DNA of 30,138 nucleotides from CAZPQV01 sp964588705. Its GTDB lineage: Bacteria; Bacteroidota; Bacteroidia; Flavobacteriales; Weeksellaceae. The translations under genes were made by a program, and so were the position numbers. The notes beneath the pieces were generated by a model. That model was not told the origin of the DNA. It did not search any database and saw only the letters and a program-made list of their open reading frames with translations. This document shows, one piece after another, positions 15,801-23,623 of this stretch (the first letter of the stretch is position 1; each line of letters opens with the position of its first letter). Location of the stretch: contig CAZPQV010000025.1 in the NCBI GenBank assembly GCA_964588705.1, positions 1 to 30,138 on the forward strand, given 5' to 3'.

Positions 15801-18692
15801 TTGAGTTTGTCCGTTTCCATTCTGCAGGAAAATCGTTGCCATTGCATTTGGAACTGCGGAATACGCATGGATTTTGCCTTTTTCACCTCGTTTCAGTTCG
15901 GTTTTATCGCGTAGAACTTTTAAAAATGGTTTCTGAGAATCCACCAAAAATCTTCGGTCAAAGACTTCAAAACGCTGCTCGGTTTTTATGGTGTCCTTAC
16001 CTTCGATATTGTAAAGTTCGAGGTGATAAGTTCCGGCAGGAAGTTTACCAAGATCTAAGGTTTGATTTTGTTTGCTATCTTTTGAAGTTGTTTGATTTTC
16101 AATCCGATTTATTAAAACTTTTTCGACTTTCCAGTTTTCGATTAAATCATTTTTATCAAAACGGTCGTGAGGAAACTTCTGAATAAATTCATTTTCACTA
16201 AATTTCGGTAAATCCTGAATTGCCGACACAAAATTGTTTCTGAAAACCCGTTTCGGTGCCTGAAGTTTTGAAAGTTTTACCTGATACGTCTTCTGCAAAT
16301 TCTGATTATTGTAATTTTTAGTTTCAACTTTTACGGTAATTTTTTCATCGGCAAACTTATCTTTCACTTCATCGGCGCTGATAAAATGTGACACTGACGC
16401 CACTTTTATATTTTCCGTTGCCGACTGAGTTTCGCCATTAATGTCCGTAACCGAAGCATTAAACTCATAATTATCCACCTGAATTCCTTCCAAAATTTCA
16501 TCTTTTTCGAGGTCAACTTTGATGCTGAATTCCCCTTTTTCATCGGTTTTTACTGAACCTAAAATCGAGTTTTCATTAGCATTTCCACGCGGATACCACC
16601 AGAAATACATCCAACGGATATTGCGTTTTTTGATCTCGTAATTTACAGTTGCATCGCTCAACGGAATTCCGGAGAACGTCATTGCTTTACCTTTTAGTTC
16701 CAGTGTTTGTCCGTATTTATATTCGCCTTTTACAGGTTCAAAAGTGACCTCAAATTTCGGACGTTTGTATTCTTCCACCGAAAATCCTTTGTAAGCATTC
16801 ACCAATCCCGAATTGATGCGAATTGAAAACTGACCGTTCAACTTCCCTTTTGGCAATGTAAAACTTCCGTTGTAAGAACCGAATTCATTGGTCGTAAACT
16901 GCTGCGTTGACAGTTCTTCGCCGTTGGCATCATAAAGTTTTATGGTTTGAATAAATTTCTCGTTTACCGTTTCTTTATCCTTGTCAAGCTTTGTATTAAT
17001 TACTTTGAAATAAACCGTTTGCCCGGGTCTGTAAATCGCTCTGTCGAGGAAAATCTGCGCCTGATATCTTGTGACATTTTCTCTTTCTCCGTTGTAATAA
17101 TAATCGCGACCGTAACTGTTCACCAAATTGTAGTGATTGCCTGCAGACTGCTTTACAAGGTAATATCTGTAATAATCTTCGTTTTGAGAATTTGGAAATT
17201 TAAAGAGACCTCTGCCATCCGTTTCACCCTTAATCTGCTGAAATTTTTGTCCGCGAACGTATTCACTGAAGACCAGCTTGGCATACGAAATTTCTTTTCC
17301 GTTCTCGCGACTCACGAGTTTCATCGTGCTGTTGGCAGGAGTTTTCCCATCCTTATTTTCAAAAACAATTCGTGAATCGGTGACAATAAACCAAAAATTC
17401 TCCTGCACCGCTTTTTCCACTATGTATTCTCCAACATAAATCCCGGCTGGAAGTGCGGAAATTTCCAAAGAAGTTTTGTAGGTTTTAAAATCTTTTAGAT
17501 TCTGAAGCTCAAAGCTTTCCTTTTTCACCAAAGATTTTTTCAGGTTGGTAAAATGTTCCTTCTGCCATTTGTCTCTCATATATTTGAGGAAACCGCTTTC
17601 GTCATTTTTTACTTCGTAAATATTAAGCGTAAAACCTTCCACATTCTTATGGTCTGCAACTAAATGAATCGGTTTATTTGGTTGCGTATGTGGTTCAAAT
17701 CTTATCGTAAGAGAAGGGTTTATGATGCTGTTTTCCTTATTTTTTAAATTATTGAGGAAAGGCGAATTTGGATACTGTTTTTTCGCAGAATCAATCCAAA
17801 TCAAGGCTTCTTTGAATTTGGATTCTGAACTTAATTCATCCACAATATCTGCAATAACCATGACTTTATAATCGCCTTCCGTAGAGGATTTCACAAGGTT
17901 TTGAAGTTGTGAAAACCGGTCTTTACAGCTAGCTGCTTCACAATTAAAATTCAGTTTCTGATGCTGAAAATAAAGTTTTGCATTCCCGGAGTTTTTCTGA
18001 ATCAATGCATCATAAATCTGATTAACTTTCTGGTGATTTACTTTTAATTCGTTTGGTGTAAAAAGATCGTCATTTCTCAAAAAGTCGATATATTGTGCAG
18101 AATGCCAATCGTACAGCGTCGGAAAATAAATCAAATCTTGAGTGTTTTCGAAAATTGATTTATACTTCTGCATCTGAATTTTTTCCAATGCCGGTTTTTC
18201 TTTTTCAAGTTTAGCAAAATGGGAGGTCAGGAAATTTTTGAAATCCATTTTGGACCAGGTTTCAATCTGTGCAAAATCCTGATTATCGATATTGGTTCTT
18301 TGGTTAATTTTCCATCGGTTATTATCGTAATATTCCGCGAAAAATTCACCTAATAAAACCTGATAAACCAATCTGTCTTCGCCCTGCAAATTCTCATCTA
18401 AAGTTTCCAGTTTCTTAAAAAACTGCGATGCAGCGTCGTTCTTGGTATCATCCCGAGTTTGATTAACAATACTAAATTCCGCTTTTAGTGAGCGGATGAG
18501 TTGCACTGCATTTTTGTCTTTCATGGCTTGGTTTTGAATTTCTAGAATAATGGGAAGATTCGATTTATAAAGTCCCTGTTTATAATTGGTTTCAATTTTT
18601 TTCCACTGTTCATCGTAGTACTTTTGTGCCGAAATACTTTCGAAAGCAAAAACGAAAAGCAGCAGCATGAAAAAATGTTTTGACTTATTCAT
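12819..18692 (-). CDS. Large bacterial alpha-2-macroglobulin family protein lacking the thioester motif
   Basis: 1957 residues. A signal peptide (MNKSKHFFMLLLFVFAFESISAQ) without a lipobox Cys suggests a soluble periplasmic or exported protein. An N-terminal region of about 330 mostly helical residues comes first. The macroglobulin strand domains include the MG2 signature DRAIYRPGQTVYFKV near 550-565, and the A2M domain has FFYPNLMTDKDGNVNFEF near 1195. A helical thioester-domain-like region follows, with NPDGGFSWHPG near 1510-1520, and an MG10-like beta domain ends the protein (from about 1820). At the place of the usual CxEQ thioester (about 1408-1422) the sequence reads LPSLKDDQNLSADVQ, with no Cys. 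Family members trap proteases; thioester-less ones such as E. coli YfaS cannot bind covalently and may act with envelope partners. It is transcribed alone, with a terminator behind it. Confidence 0.88.
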   Translation of the reverse strand: MNKSKHFFMLLLFVFAFESISAQKYYDEQWKKIETNYKQGLYKSNLPIILEIQNQAMKDKNAVQLIRSLKAEFSIVNQTRDDTKNDAASQFFKKLETLDENLQGEDRLVYQVLLGEFFAEYYDNNRWKINQRTNIDNQDFAQIETWSKMDFKNFLTSHFAKLEKEKPALEKIQMQKYKSIFENTQDLIYFPTLYDWHSAQYIDFLRNDDLFTPNELKVNHQKVNQIYDALIQKNSGNAKLYFQHQKLNFNCEAASCKDRFSQLQNLVKSSTEGDYKVMVIADIVDELSSESKFKEALIWIDSAKKQYPNSPFLNNLKNKENSIINPSLTIRFEPHTQPNKPIHLVADHKNVEGFTLNIYEVKNDESGFLKYMRDKWQKEHFTNLKKSLVKKESFELQNLKDFKTYKTSLEISALPAGIYVGEYIVEKAVQENFWFIVTDSRIVFENKDGKTPANSTMKLVSRENGKEISYAKLVFSEYVRGQKFQQIKGETDGRGLFKFPNSQNEDYYRYYLVKQSAGNHYNLVNSYGRDYYYNGERENVTRYQAQIFLDRAIYRPGQTVYFKVINTKLDKDKETVNEKFIQTIKLYDANGEELSTQQFTTNEFGSYNGSFTLPKGKLNGQFSIRINSGLVNAYKGFSVEEYKRPKFEVTFEPVKGEYKYGQTLELKGKAMTFSGIPLSDATVNYEIKKRNIRWMYFWWYPRGNANENSILGSVKTDEKGEFSIKVDLEKDEILEGIQVDNYEFNASVTDINGETQSATENIKVASVSHFISADEVKDKFADEKITVKVETKNYNNQNLQKTYQVKLSKLQAPKRVFRNNFVSAIQDLPKFSENEFIQKFPHDRFDKNDLIENWKVEKVLINRIENQTTSKDSKQNQTLDLGKLPAGTYHLELYNIEGKDTIKTEQRFEVFDRRFLVDSQKPFLKVLRDKTELKRGEKGKIHAYSAVPNAMATIFLQNGNGQTQTIQEPFKNGVLEYEVTAPTDESISTLNLQIQVVAFNDVQTESVNFSIVSDKKPLRIETVTFRDKLQPNSKEKWTVKILGDDKETVQSEVLANMYDMSLDQFAKNIYRWQTLYSRPYFQSNYAINEGLASEHFSKRFKYLEGKSVSVPQFSWFGGGIYGSPLIMRQSMRVSSVKEEVMMDSVVPEAKAAPKVESPSSANVGYAADDAVAAGAQIEEQAELEKVPVRQNLNETAFFYPNLMTDKDGNVNFEFTSPEALTQWKLMFLAHTKDARAAVLEKEVVTQKEFSVNPNYPRFLREGDELNLQAKLSSLVAKQLNGSATLQILDAFTNEDISAKFGLNNAVKNFSLAENGNLVSTWNVKVPNDVSSIILKIVAKAGEFSDGEQKAIAVLPNRMLVTDAVPIFVKEGQTKTFVLDNLANNTSKTATNVANTLELTTNPIWEIMFALPSLKDDQNLSADVQFNKWFADVLASEIFKANPRMKTVFDEYQDKGLLVSNLEKNQELKQLLLEETPWVFESKNETEQMQKLARIFDANTMRMSINTDWNDLKKLQNPDGGFSWHPGYPSSYYTSLYILKNLGRINEWLKGDLKEYQGGEQKEMVRKLVSFVDNEVNKYWDVRKENVWNNWTLDYLNTRHYWEKEYPLKGNGATLKNMVMKKAPTAKITDFTFFGLHRAAMLFDAYKLTNLSKKLMTYLKETSTNTETQGVYWKPNLNDWGWYSSKTVNHAGALEAFNKLTPTDVSMIEEMKIWLITQKEVSRWDTSRSTAEVIYTILNSGKSWTSTESDKATIVWGGKTLENPDTQATGYVKTSVKPENIDRNLGTVTITKPGAGIVQGGLFWQYYEDLDKIKSSETYVSITKELYKKVKTVNGEELQRITAQTPLKVGDKVTVRMILNTDRNMEFIHLKDMRAAGFEPLNTISGYQWKNNLGYYQSTKDASTNFYIQYMPKGKYVFEYDLISNVSGTFSNGISTLQNYYAPQMNAHTKGTKVSISD

Positions 18693-18763
18693 ATTGATTA
18701 TTTGTCAGTTATGTTGATGACGACTTTATTGTTTGATACGACACAGCAAAAAGGTTAAATCCG

Positions 18764-18771
18764 TAATTTTG
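18764..18771 (+). promoter_or_regulatory. Putative -7 element before the UbiA-like gene
   Basis: TAATTTTG matches TAnnTTTG and ends six bases before the ATG at 18778, so the transcript would be nearly leaderless. A TTTG at 18732-18735 is 28 bases away, longer than the usual 19-21. The gap 18693-18777 is shared with the divergent alpha-2-macroglobulin gene. Confidence 0.45.
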
Positions 18772-18777
18772 CCTTTG

Positions 18778-19536
18778 ATGGGTTCATTAAAATTACTAAA
18801 AAAATACGTTGTCGACAGCCAATTTTTTGTTTCGATGATGGGAACCTTGTTTGCCATCTTCTTTATGATAGAGCAAAATGCATTCCGTTGGCCGACCGTT
18901 TTCCTCGTATTTATTACGTATTTCAGCGGTTATCTTTACACAAAATACCAGCAGAACCGAAAATTATTTTCTAAGATTCTGATATTAAATATAATCAGTT
19001 TCATAGTCTGTGCCGTATTAATTTTTCTTAATCATAATGAAATACGTTTGCTGAAATGGCTGGCAATTGTCACTCTTGGACTGCTTTATAACTCAGCATT
19101 TCTTGATCAATTTATTCGAAAAATCCCTTTACTGAAAGTGTTTTATGTAGGATTGGTTTGGGGATTAATCAATTCCTGGCTGATTTTACCTTCATTTCAC
19201 TTAGAAATATTTTTAATCAGTTTTCTGCTTACCACCGCGCTCGTGCTACCGTTTGATATCCGCGATATGAATGCTGATGATATCGTCACTTTTCCAAGAA
19301 TAATCGGAGTTACAAAAACAAAATTGTTGGCTATGATTTTAATTCTGATTAGTGTAGCGGTTGCTTTTATTGCAATAAACTCTGATTTTTTCATTGCTTT
19401 CGGATTATCTGCCTGTTTTTCAATTTTATTTACTGTCTTTTCTAAACCCACTTTCAGTGATTCTTACTTTTCATTCTGGGTTGAACTTTGTTCGGGATGT
19501 CCGTTTTTGTTTTATATTTTGATGCATTATTTTTAA
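18778..19536 (+). CDS. UbiA-like prenyltransferase-fold membrane protein
   Basis: 252 residues from the ATG at 18778; a frame extending to a TTG at 18733 would overlap the promoter element. Seven or eight hydrophobic helices are visible. An acidic loop FDIRDMNADD (D160, D163, D167, D168) resembles the second Asp motif of the UbiA family, which binds prenyl diphosphate through Mg2+. The first NDxxDxxxD motif, expected in the loop after helix 2, is not visible: that place reads ITYFSGYLYTKYQQN. It may therefore be a divergent or inactive member, or use different residues. It is the first gene of a plus-strand run, 29 bases before the antitoxin. Confidence 0.6.
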   Translation: MGSLKLLKKYVVDSQFFVSMMGTLFAIFFMIEQNAFRWPTVFLVFITYFSGYLYTKYQQNRKLFSKILILNIISFIVCAVLIFLNHNEIRLLKWLAIVTLGLLYNSAFLDQFIRKIPLLKVFYVGLVWGLINSWLILPSFHLEIFLISFLLTTALVLPFDIRDMNADDIVTFPRIIGVTKTKLLAMILILISVAVAFIAINSDFFIAFGLSACFSILFTVFSKPTFSDSYFSFWVELCSGCPFLFYILMHYF

Positions 19537-19565
19537 ATTTTATCTTTACTAAAAATTATTGGGCA

Positions 19566-19883
19566 ATGGAAAATCTAGAAAGTTTGAAAAACAAACTGAT
19601 TCGTGCGGTTAACGAAAGTACTGACAGAGCATTGCTTATGAGTATCTGGAAGTATTATCAGGAACAAAAGAATATTTTTGAAGTCTCTGAACCCAAAACC
19701 ATTTACGAGGAAAATAAACCGATGACTGATGAGGAAGTAGAGAAATATTTTGAAGAAGAAAAAATCATCCTGCCGGATACCATTCTTGAAATACTAAAAT
19801 TGAGTGAAGAAGATATCAAGAATGGAAGAACGTATACCAATGAAGAAGTAAATACATATTTTGAGGAATGGCTGAACGATTAA
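19566..19883 (+). CDS. Antitoxin of a ParD/ParE-type toxin-antitoxin pair
   Basis: 105 residues from the ATG at 19566. The N-terminal half is helical (MENLESLKNKLIRAVNESTD, then ALLMSIWKYYQEQ). The C-terminal half is very acidic and has two related motifs, MTDEEVEKYFEEEK at 53-66 and YTNEEVNTYFEEWLN at 90-104. The latter, with the preceding DIKNGRTY, resembles the toxin-wrapping tail of flavobacterial antitoxins. No clear DNA-binding ribbon-helix-helix is obvious, so autoregulation is uncertain. The gene overlaps the toxin gene by 16 bases. The call rests mainly on the partner and size. Confidence 0.7.
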   Translation: MENLESLKNKLIRAVNESTDRALLMSIWKYYQEQKNIFEVSEPKTIYEENKPMTDEEVEKYFEEEKIILPDTILEILKLSEEDIKNGRTYTNEEVNTYFEEWLND

Positions 19884-20182
19884 TATGGACGGAAACCCCA
19901 AAAATCACCCGCAAAGAGATCCTGGAATATTGGATAAACCGAAATAAATCTAAAACATACTCTAAAAAACTCAATAGACTTTTCACGGACAGTGCAGAGC
20001 AAATTTTGATGTTTCCTTATTCAGGAATTAAAATTTCTGAAAGTTATTACCAGGGAAAATTAATCAAAGACTATTATTTAATTTATAAAATTTCAGAATC
20101 CTCTATAGATATTTTGCTTATTTGGGATACAATGCAGAATCCTGAGAAATTACTGAATTTTTTCAAAAATCTTAACCGATGA
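19868..20182 (+). CDS. RelE/ParE superfamily toxin
   Basis: 104 residues with the RelE/ParE pattern: an initial beta strand (RLIWTETPKI), two basic helices (ITRKEILEYWINRNKSKTYSK and an amphipathic LNRLFTDSAEQILMFP), then a beta sheet ending with KDYYLIYKISESSIDILLIW, typical of the ParE core. Homologues either inhibit gyrase (ParE) or cut ribosome-bound mRNA (RelE); the sequence does not decide, although ParE is the closer look. It starts inside the antitoxin gene (16-base overlap) and its TGA overlaps the recF ATG (ATGA), so recF translation is probably coupled to it. Confidence 0.8.
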   Translation: MAERLIWTETPKITRKEILEYWINRNKSKTYSKKLNRLFTDSAEQILMFPYSGIKISESYYQGKLIKDYYLIYKISESSIDILLIWDTMQNPEKLLNFFKNLNR

Positions 20183-21261
20183 TTATCCACCAACTCTCCA
20201 TCATCAATTTTAAAAATCATCCTCATAAATCCTTTGATTTTTCACCACAAATCAATTGTTTTGTAGGCAATAATGGTGTTGGAAAAACCAATGTTCTAGA
20301 TGCGTTGCACTATCTTTCGGTGGGAAAAAGTTTCCTTGGAAATTCAGATTTGAACAATATTCTCTTCAACTCAGAGTTTTTCTCCATAGAGTCAAAAATC
20401 AATGATGGAGAAAAGGATAATATCATTAAAATTCAGCAGCCGAAAGACAGCAAAAAAATCATTAAAAAGAATGATAAAATCTACGAAAGATTGGCCGATC
20501 ATATTGGGTTTTTGCCAAGTGTGATGATTTCGCCTTACGACTCCAATCTGATTTCAGATTCCGGTGAAAGTCGCAGAAAATTCCTGGATGCGATGATTTC
20601 GCAGACCGATTCAGAATATCTTTTCAATATCATTCAATATCAGAAAACACTGAAACAAAGGAATGCGCTGCTGAAATATTTCCAGAAAAACAGAACTTAC
20701 GATCTTGCATCGCTTGAGATTTATGATGAACCACTGAGTAGATTTGGCAACTTAATTTACCACAAAAGAAGGGAGTTTGTAGAGCAGTTGGATCCTGTAG
20801 TTCAGCATTTTTATGAGATTATTTCGGGTGGAAAAGAAACGGTTTCGGTGAAATACTCATCCGATTTATCCGAAATTTCAATGGAACATCTACTGAAAGA
20901 AAATCTGGAAAAAGACCGAATGCTCACCTACACCTCTTCAGGCGTGCACAAAGATGATCTACTGTTTGAAATGAACGACAATCTCATCAAAAGAACCGGA
21001 TCGCAAGGACAGCAGAAATCGTTCTTAATCTCATTGAAATTAGCTCAAATTAAAAGAATAAAAGAACTCACCGGGAAAAATCCAATCTTACTTTTGGACG
21101 ACATTTTCGATAAACTGGATGACAATCGGGTGTCACAACTGATTTCATTAATCAATCAGGAAAAATTCGGGCAAATGTTCATTACCGATACTCATAAAGA
21201 AAGGACGGAAGCTGTGGTGAAAAGGATTAATGAGGAATCGAAAATTTTTGAAATTAAATAG
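20179..21261 (+). CDS. recF: DNA replication/repair protein RecF
   Basis: 360 residues, the normal RecF length. Walker A is GNNGVGKTNVLD at 30-41, the ABC-type signature SQGQQKSFLISL near 275-286, and Walker B PILLLDDIFDKLDDNR near 302-317. The N-terminal IHQLSIINFKNH is the family start. RecF binds gapped DNA and helps RecO and RecR load RecA; it is a cytosolic SMC/ABC-like ATPase. In many bacteria recF sits by dnaA and dnaN, but Bacteroidota often place it with DUF721, as here. Its ATG overlaps the toxin TGA, an unusual neighbour. Confidence 0.95.
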   Translation: MIIHQLSIINFKNHPHKSFDFSPQINCFVGNNGVGKTNVLDALHYLSVGKSFLGNSDLNNILFNSEFFSIESKINDGEKDNIIKIQQPKDSKKIIKKNDKIYERLADHIGFLPSVMISPYDSNLISDSGESRRKFLDAMISQTDSEYLFNIIQYQKTLKQRNALLKYFQKNRTYDLASLEIYDEPLSRFGNLIYHKRREFVEQLDPVVQHFYEIISGGKETVSVKYSSDLSEISMEHLLKENLEKDRMLTYTSSGVHKDDLLFEMNDNLIKRTGSQGQQKSFLISLKLAQIKRIKELTGKNPILLLDDIFDKLDDNRVSQLISLINQEKFGQMFITDTHKERTEAVVKRINEESKIFEIK

Positions 21262-21269
21262 CCACTTAT

Positions 21270-21299
21270 TCACGAATTTTTTAAGTAGTGAATTCGTGA
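21270..21299. repeat. Inverted repeat between recF and the DUF721 gene
   Basis: TCACGAATT (21270-21278) and AATTCGTGA (21291-21299) are perfect nine-base arms around a 12-base loop. No T run follows on either strand, so it does not look like a classic terminator. It ends 10 bases before the DUF721 ATG and may be an attenuating hairpin or a protein site. Confidence 0.6.
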
Positions 21300-21309
21300 T
21301 AACATAACA

Positions 21310-21603
21310 ATGAAAAGAAAAAAAAGAGAATTTCAGTCTTCAGAACTTGTGAAATCATTCGCAAGAATTCACGGTTTTGAGCATAAATTACTGGCTTTTG
21401 AAGTAAAAGATTTTCTTAAAGAATATCTGTCTCATGATCTTTATGAAGAGATTGAAAGCGTCAATCTAAACAACGGAATTATTGAAATACGTGTGAAATC
21501 TCCTTTGCTTAAAAACGATTTCAGAATGAGAAAAACGTTTTATCTCAAAAAATTTCAAGACGAGTTTGGTGAAGAAAAATTTAGCGATCTGAAGATTTTG
21601 TAG
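21310..21603 (+). CDS. DUF721 / DciA-like protein
   Basis: 97 residues, a typical short Bacteroidota DUF721 protein. An N-terminal basic helix region (MKRKKREFQSSELVKSF) and a small alpha-beta domain with ELVKSFARIHGFEHKLLAFEVKDF and the strand pattern VNLNNGIIEIRVKSPLLKNDF are visible. DUF721 includes DciA, the ancestral replicative helicase operator that works with DnaB; this link is known for other phyla and inferred here. It follows recF by 48 bases. Its last 23 bases overlap the end of the convergent Gcr-family gene. Confidence 0.78.
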   Translation: MKRKKREFQSSELVKSFARIHGFEHKLLAFEVKDFLKEYLSHDLYEEIESVNLNNGIIEIRVKSPLLKNDFRMRKTFYLKKFQDEFGEEKFSDLKIL

Positions 21604-23614
21604 AAGCTGTATCCACCATTTCTTTTGCCCTTACATCGAGCTCCGTAGAACGGATTGGAAAGAAGAAACGAAGTGGATTTTTATAAAAGTATCTGAAAAT
21701 CTCACGGATAATCTCTTTTACTTCTCCAAAATTTATTTTTCTGGAGCGGAGAGCCAACGCCATTGAAAGACCGAAACTCACTAAAAAATTGAAAAATCCA
21801 ATTAAGAAAACAGTTACAAAACAAATCAGGAATGTGGAAAGTCCAACCGCGAATCCTTTGCCGTAAAGTCCGATTGCAAAGTTACCAGCGGCAAAAGTAA
21901 TGTGTCGGATATCCAAATCCAAACCAAGAAAATTACCAATCGGTCCTGTAACACCCAGGAAAATACCAAACCAGAAATTAGAAATAATTCCGGCCCAGTT
22001 TCTTGCATAATATCTCGAAAGCGATCTCGCGGCATTTTCACCTACCAAACGCTTCAGTATTGGATTTTTGGCAATTCTTGCCGGCATCTGATAATATACC
22101 GAATTGTTCCCAACATTACCCGAAATCAGCCCCGAAACGAACAGATAAAAACCAGCAATACTAGCATGGAACAACGCTTTTGATTCAACCGGATTGAGGT
22201 CACGTAGCAGTGTATTGGCTTTATCTGATGCGAAATTTTGGTTAAATAAAACATCCAAACCGTAGATCAATGCCAGCGACACCGGAAACGCCAAAAGAAC
22301 GTTTCCCATAAACGCCACAAACTGGCTACGGAAAAGTTTGGAAATCAGATGGGCAAAATCCACATAATTTTTCTGAGTATTATCGCCTTCCGAAAGCACT
22401 TTTGCCATCGTAGAAGCTGTCATTGCCGGCTGTTTTGTCGCAAGCGTATAACCCATCAGATAAATCATGATAAAGCCCATCGCGTAATTGAACGCATACA
22501 TAAACGCATGCGAAAAATCGCTTCCTGGAGCTGAACCATAGAGCAATTTCAGAATACAGAGTGCTCCAACAATAATCCCACCACCCGATGCTTTCAAAAA
22601 CATTTTCCAGTACTCGCCTCGTGTTGAAGTAATGTAATGTGTTCCGGTTTCGGCAGTGTGACTGGTGATGAGATGAGACATCAACCGTGTACTGTCATCA
22701 AAAAGCTCTGAAATATTATTTTTATGGGATTTGTACTCTAAAATTTTGAAAATCAAATTTTTAGAGTTTATCACTTTATCCTCTTCGGAATCCAGTTTCA
22801 GCAGGTTGATAATCTCAGAAATCCTGTTGATTTGCTGTTTAATTTTAAGCAGCGACTGATTAATCTTTCCTGTAATTCCGTATTTGGAGGTATTTTTAAA
22901 AGCGGTATCTACAAACTTCAGACATTGAGTAGTATAGATTCTAATTTGCTTATAAACCTCATCCTTTGTTGTTAAAACAAAATCGGGATCCTTCCAGAAT
23001 TTTTCAGTGAGAATTTTTATTTCTTCCTGCAGTGCAAGGAACGGATTATTATAATTCTTATACTCCGGAACCATATTCATTACATTGGTTTCCAAAGCAT
23101 TACCTGCTGCTCGTCCAATCAGGATATTGGCAGAAAAAAGAATCTCGTTTTTTACTTTCTTTTGCGTAATAAATTCATCAATCCTTAAAAGCCGGAATAA
23201 TTCACTTAGTTCATCCTCAGGAATATTTTCGAGAAACTTCAAATCATTTCCTGGTAAAACCGATATATAATCAACCAGAAACCAAATCGAATTTTCGTTT
23301 TCAACCGGTGGTAAAACCGTATCCAAAGCACGTTTTCTGAATTCAGAAAGGAAACCGTTTTCCGAAAGGATATTCGCTTCAGTTAAAGAAAGATTGAAAG
23401 GTTTCTCGTCAAAAAGATTTCGGATATAATATCCAAGATTCTCCGCAATATCTTCATTTTCTCTCAAAAATTCGAGGACTTCAGAAAAATTCGCCCGCTT
23501 TATTCCCCGAAAAACTTCGCCCAAAGTATCCAATGATTTTGTCTCATTCCGGAAACTGAAATATTTTCGCAGAATGCTGTCAAAACCGATTTTATTTTGA
23601 TTGAAGAATTTCAT
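21581..23614 (-). CDS. Gcr / 'SpecificRecomb' family membrane protein
   Basis: 677 residues. The N-terminal half (about 1-340) is soluble and helical, with Glu/Lys/Leu-rich segments. The C-terminal half has about seven membrane helices, including LKASGGGIIVGALCILKLLYG, FMYAFNYAMGFIMIYLMGYTLATKQPAMTAS and LFHASIAGFYLFVSGLISGNVGN. These match the family called site-specific recombinase Gcr (COG4389, PF10136). The name comes from Neisseria; no recombinase catalytic signature is visible in this clearly membrane-bound protein, so the true function is open. It follows mtgA by nine bases, which hints at an envelope role. Confidence 0.8.
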   Translation of the reverse strand: MKFFNQNKIGFDSILRKYFSFRNETKSLDTLGEVFRGIKRANFSEVLEFLRENEDIAENLGYYIRNLFDEKPFNLSLTEANILSENGFLSEFRKRALDTVLPPVENENSIWFLVDYISVLPGNDLKFLENIPEDELSELFRLLRIDEFITQKKVKNEILFSANILIGRAAGNALETNVMNMVPEYKNYNNPFLALQEEIKILTEKFWKDPDFVLTTKDEVYKQIRIYTTQCLKFVDTAFKNTSKYGITGKINQSLLKIKQQINRISEIINLLKLDSEEDKVINSKNLIFKILEYKSHKNNISELFDDSTRLMSHLITSHTAETGTHYITSTRGEYWKMFLKASGGGIIVGALCILKLLYGSAPGSDFSHAFMYAFNYAMGFIMIYLMGYTLATKQPAMTASTMAKVLSEGDNTQKNYVDFAHLISKLFRSQFVAFMGNVLLAFPVSLALIYGLDVLFNQNFASDKANTLLRDLNPVESKALFHASIAGFYLFVSGLISGNVGNNSVYYQMPARIAKNPILKRLVGENAARSLSRYYARNWAGIISNFWFGIFLGVTGPIGNFLGLDLDIRHITFAAGNFAIGLYGKGFAVGLSTFLICFVTVFLIGFFNFLVSFGLSMALALRSRKINFGEVKEIIREIFRYFYKNPLRFFFPIRSTELDVRAKEMVDTASTKSSDR

Positions 23615-23623
23615 AGATGTTGG

